Assembly: GCA_010692425.1 (NCBI GenBank)
Contig: JAAHHJ010000010.1
Coordinates: 44,807 to 108,806 of the forward strand
Origin: Symploca sp. SIO3C6
Lineage (GTDB): Bacteria; Cyanobacteriota; Cyanobacteriia; Cyanobacteriales; Coleofasciculaceae
Direction of reading: 5' to 3'
Length of the DNA: 64,000 bases
A program made the translations under genes and the position numbers. Position 1 is the first letter of the stretch, and the number at the start of each line of letters is the position of its first letter. Positions 63,849-64,000 of this stretch are shown one piece after another. The notes below the pieces were generated by a model. The model did not search any database and was not told where the DNA came from. It worked only from the letters and a program-made list of their open reading frames with translations.

Positions 63849-64000
63849 TCAAATCAGGTCATAAAACAGCTTCATAAAGCGCTCAGTATCTACCTCTAGA
63901 CAGGCATCTACATTAGGGGGAAAGGTAGATTCATCCCTGCGATCGCGTAAATCAGCCAACGACATGCCCGAGGTAAACCGACCTTCTGTTTCCACTACCA
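63849..64000 (-). CDS. Inosine/uridine-preferring nucleoside hydrolase, C-terminal end
   Basis: The last about 50 codons of a minus-strand gene run off the right edge and stop at TGA 63849-63851. The readable part is VVETEGRFTSGMSLADLRDR, then ESTFPPNVDACLEVDTERFM and a final KLFYDLI. This matches the C-terminal pattern of nucleoside hydrolases (VE...G.T.GM...D.R...N..V...VD...F). No catalytic N-terminal motif (DxDxxxDD) is inside the window, so the call rests on the tail only. Confidence 0.65.
   Translation of the reverse strand, partial: VVETEGRFTSGMSLADLRDRRDESTFPPNVDACLEVDTERFMKLFYDLI

Noticed and set aside
1-64000. tRNA, rRNA or tmRNA genes
   Set aside because: I scanned both strands by eye for the TTC(A/G)A(A/T)TCC arm and other hallmarks and found no convincing candidate; a tRNAscan-SE/Infernal run would settle this.

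Overview
The window comes from a cyanobacterium, probably a multicellular or colony-forming one. The evidence is a psbI gene, a DUF3769 LptD-like outer-membrane protein, an SLH/OprB-type iron porin, cyanobacterial DUF2301 and DUF3727 proteins, many GCGATCGC (HIP1) octamers, and a heavy load of small interspersed repeats. No rRNA, tRNA or CRISPR array was recognised, and the sequence does not fix a genus.

Layout. (1) 1-14.8 kb, minus strand: three consecutive NRPS genes, the last running off the left edge. The first transcribed gene combines an FkbM methyltransferase, an FkbH glyceryl-loading domain, a PCP, a sulfotransferase and a C-A-PCP-E module. It is followed by C-A(Thr)-PCP and by C-A. 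The predicted start of the product is an O-methylated, O-sulfated glyceric acid, then a D-configured Ile/Val-type residue, then Thr, then X. This resembles the tail of some cyanopeptolin-type depsipeptides. A decayed condensation-domain fragment lies directly upstream. (2) 15.3-17.65 kb: a gdmH-hypA-hypB guanidine-hydrolase operon. (3) 17.7-21.6 kb, minus: an unusual trio of HExxH metallopeptidase-like protein, glycine-rich hydrophobic small protein and LamG-patatin lipase. (4) 22-43.4 kb: M1 aminopeptidase, methyltransferase, L,D-transpeptidase, a presumptive iron locus (di-haem oxidoreductase, imelysin, porin, with a Fur-box-like site between), CPBP protease, LptD-like protein, psbI embedded in IS605-type debris, methionine aminopeptidase, cupredoxin, MscS-type channel, lipase and a SirB1-like protein. 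(5) 43.6-47.9 kb, minus: a polyamine-type ABC transporter (potA-potD-potB-potC order). (6) 48-53.9 kb: DUF2301, DUF3857/transglutaminase, a double-glycine-leader peptide candidate, lipA and DUF3727. (7) 53.9-64 kb: an accessory tract with IS605 remnants, a giant TpsA-CHAT protease fusion, a transposase fragment, a GH19 endolysin-like gene, an unknown helical protein, a higBA toxin-antitoxin pair and the end of a nucleoside hydrolase gene.

Intergenic DNA is full of non-autonomous elements: a TATAGC-ended MITE family (including one element nested in another), several other inverted-repeat elements, GTAGAGACGC hairpins and minimal IS200/IS605-derived ends. Some of this repeat DNA appears to have become coding sequence (the cupredoxin N-terminus) or to confuse start calls (psbI).
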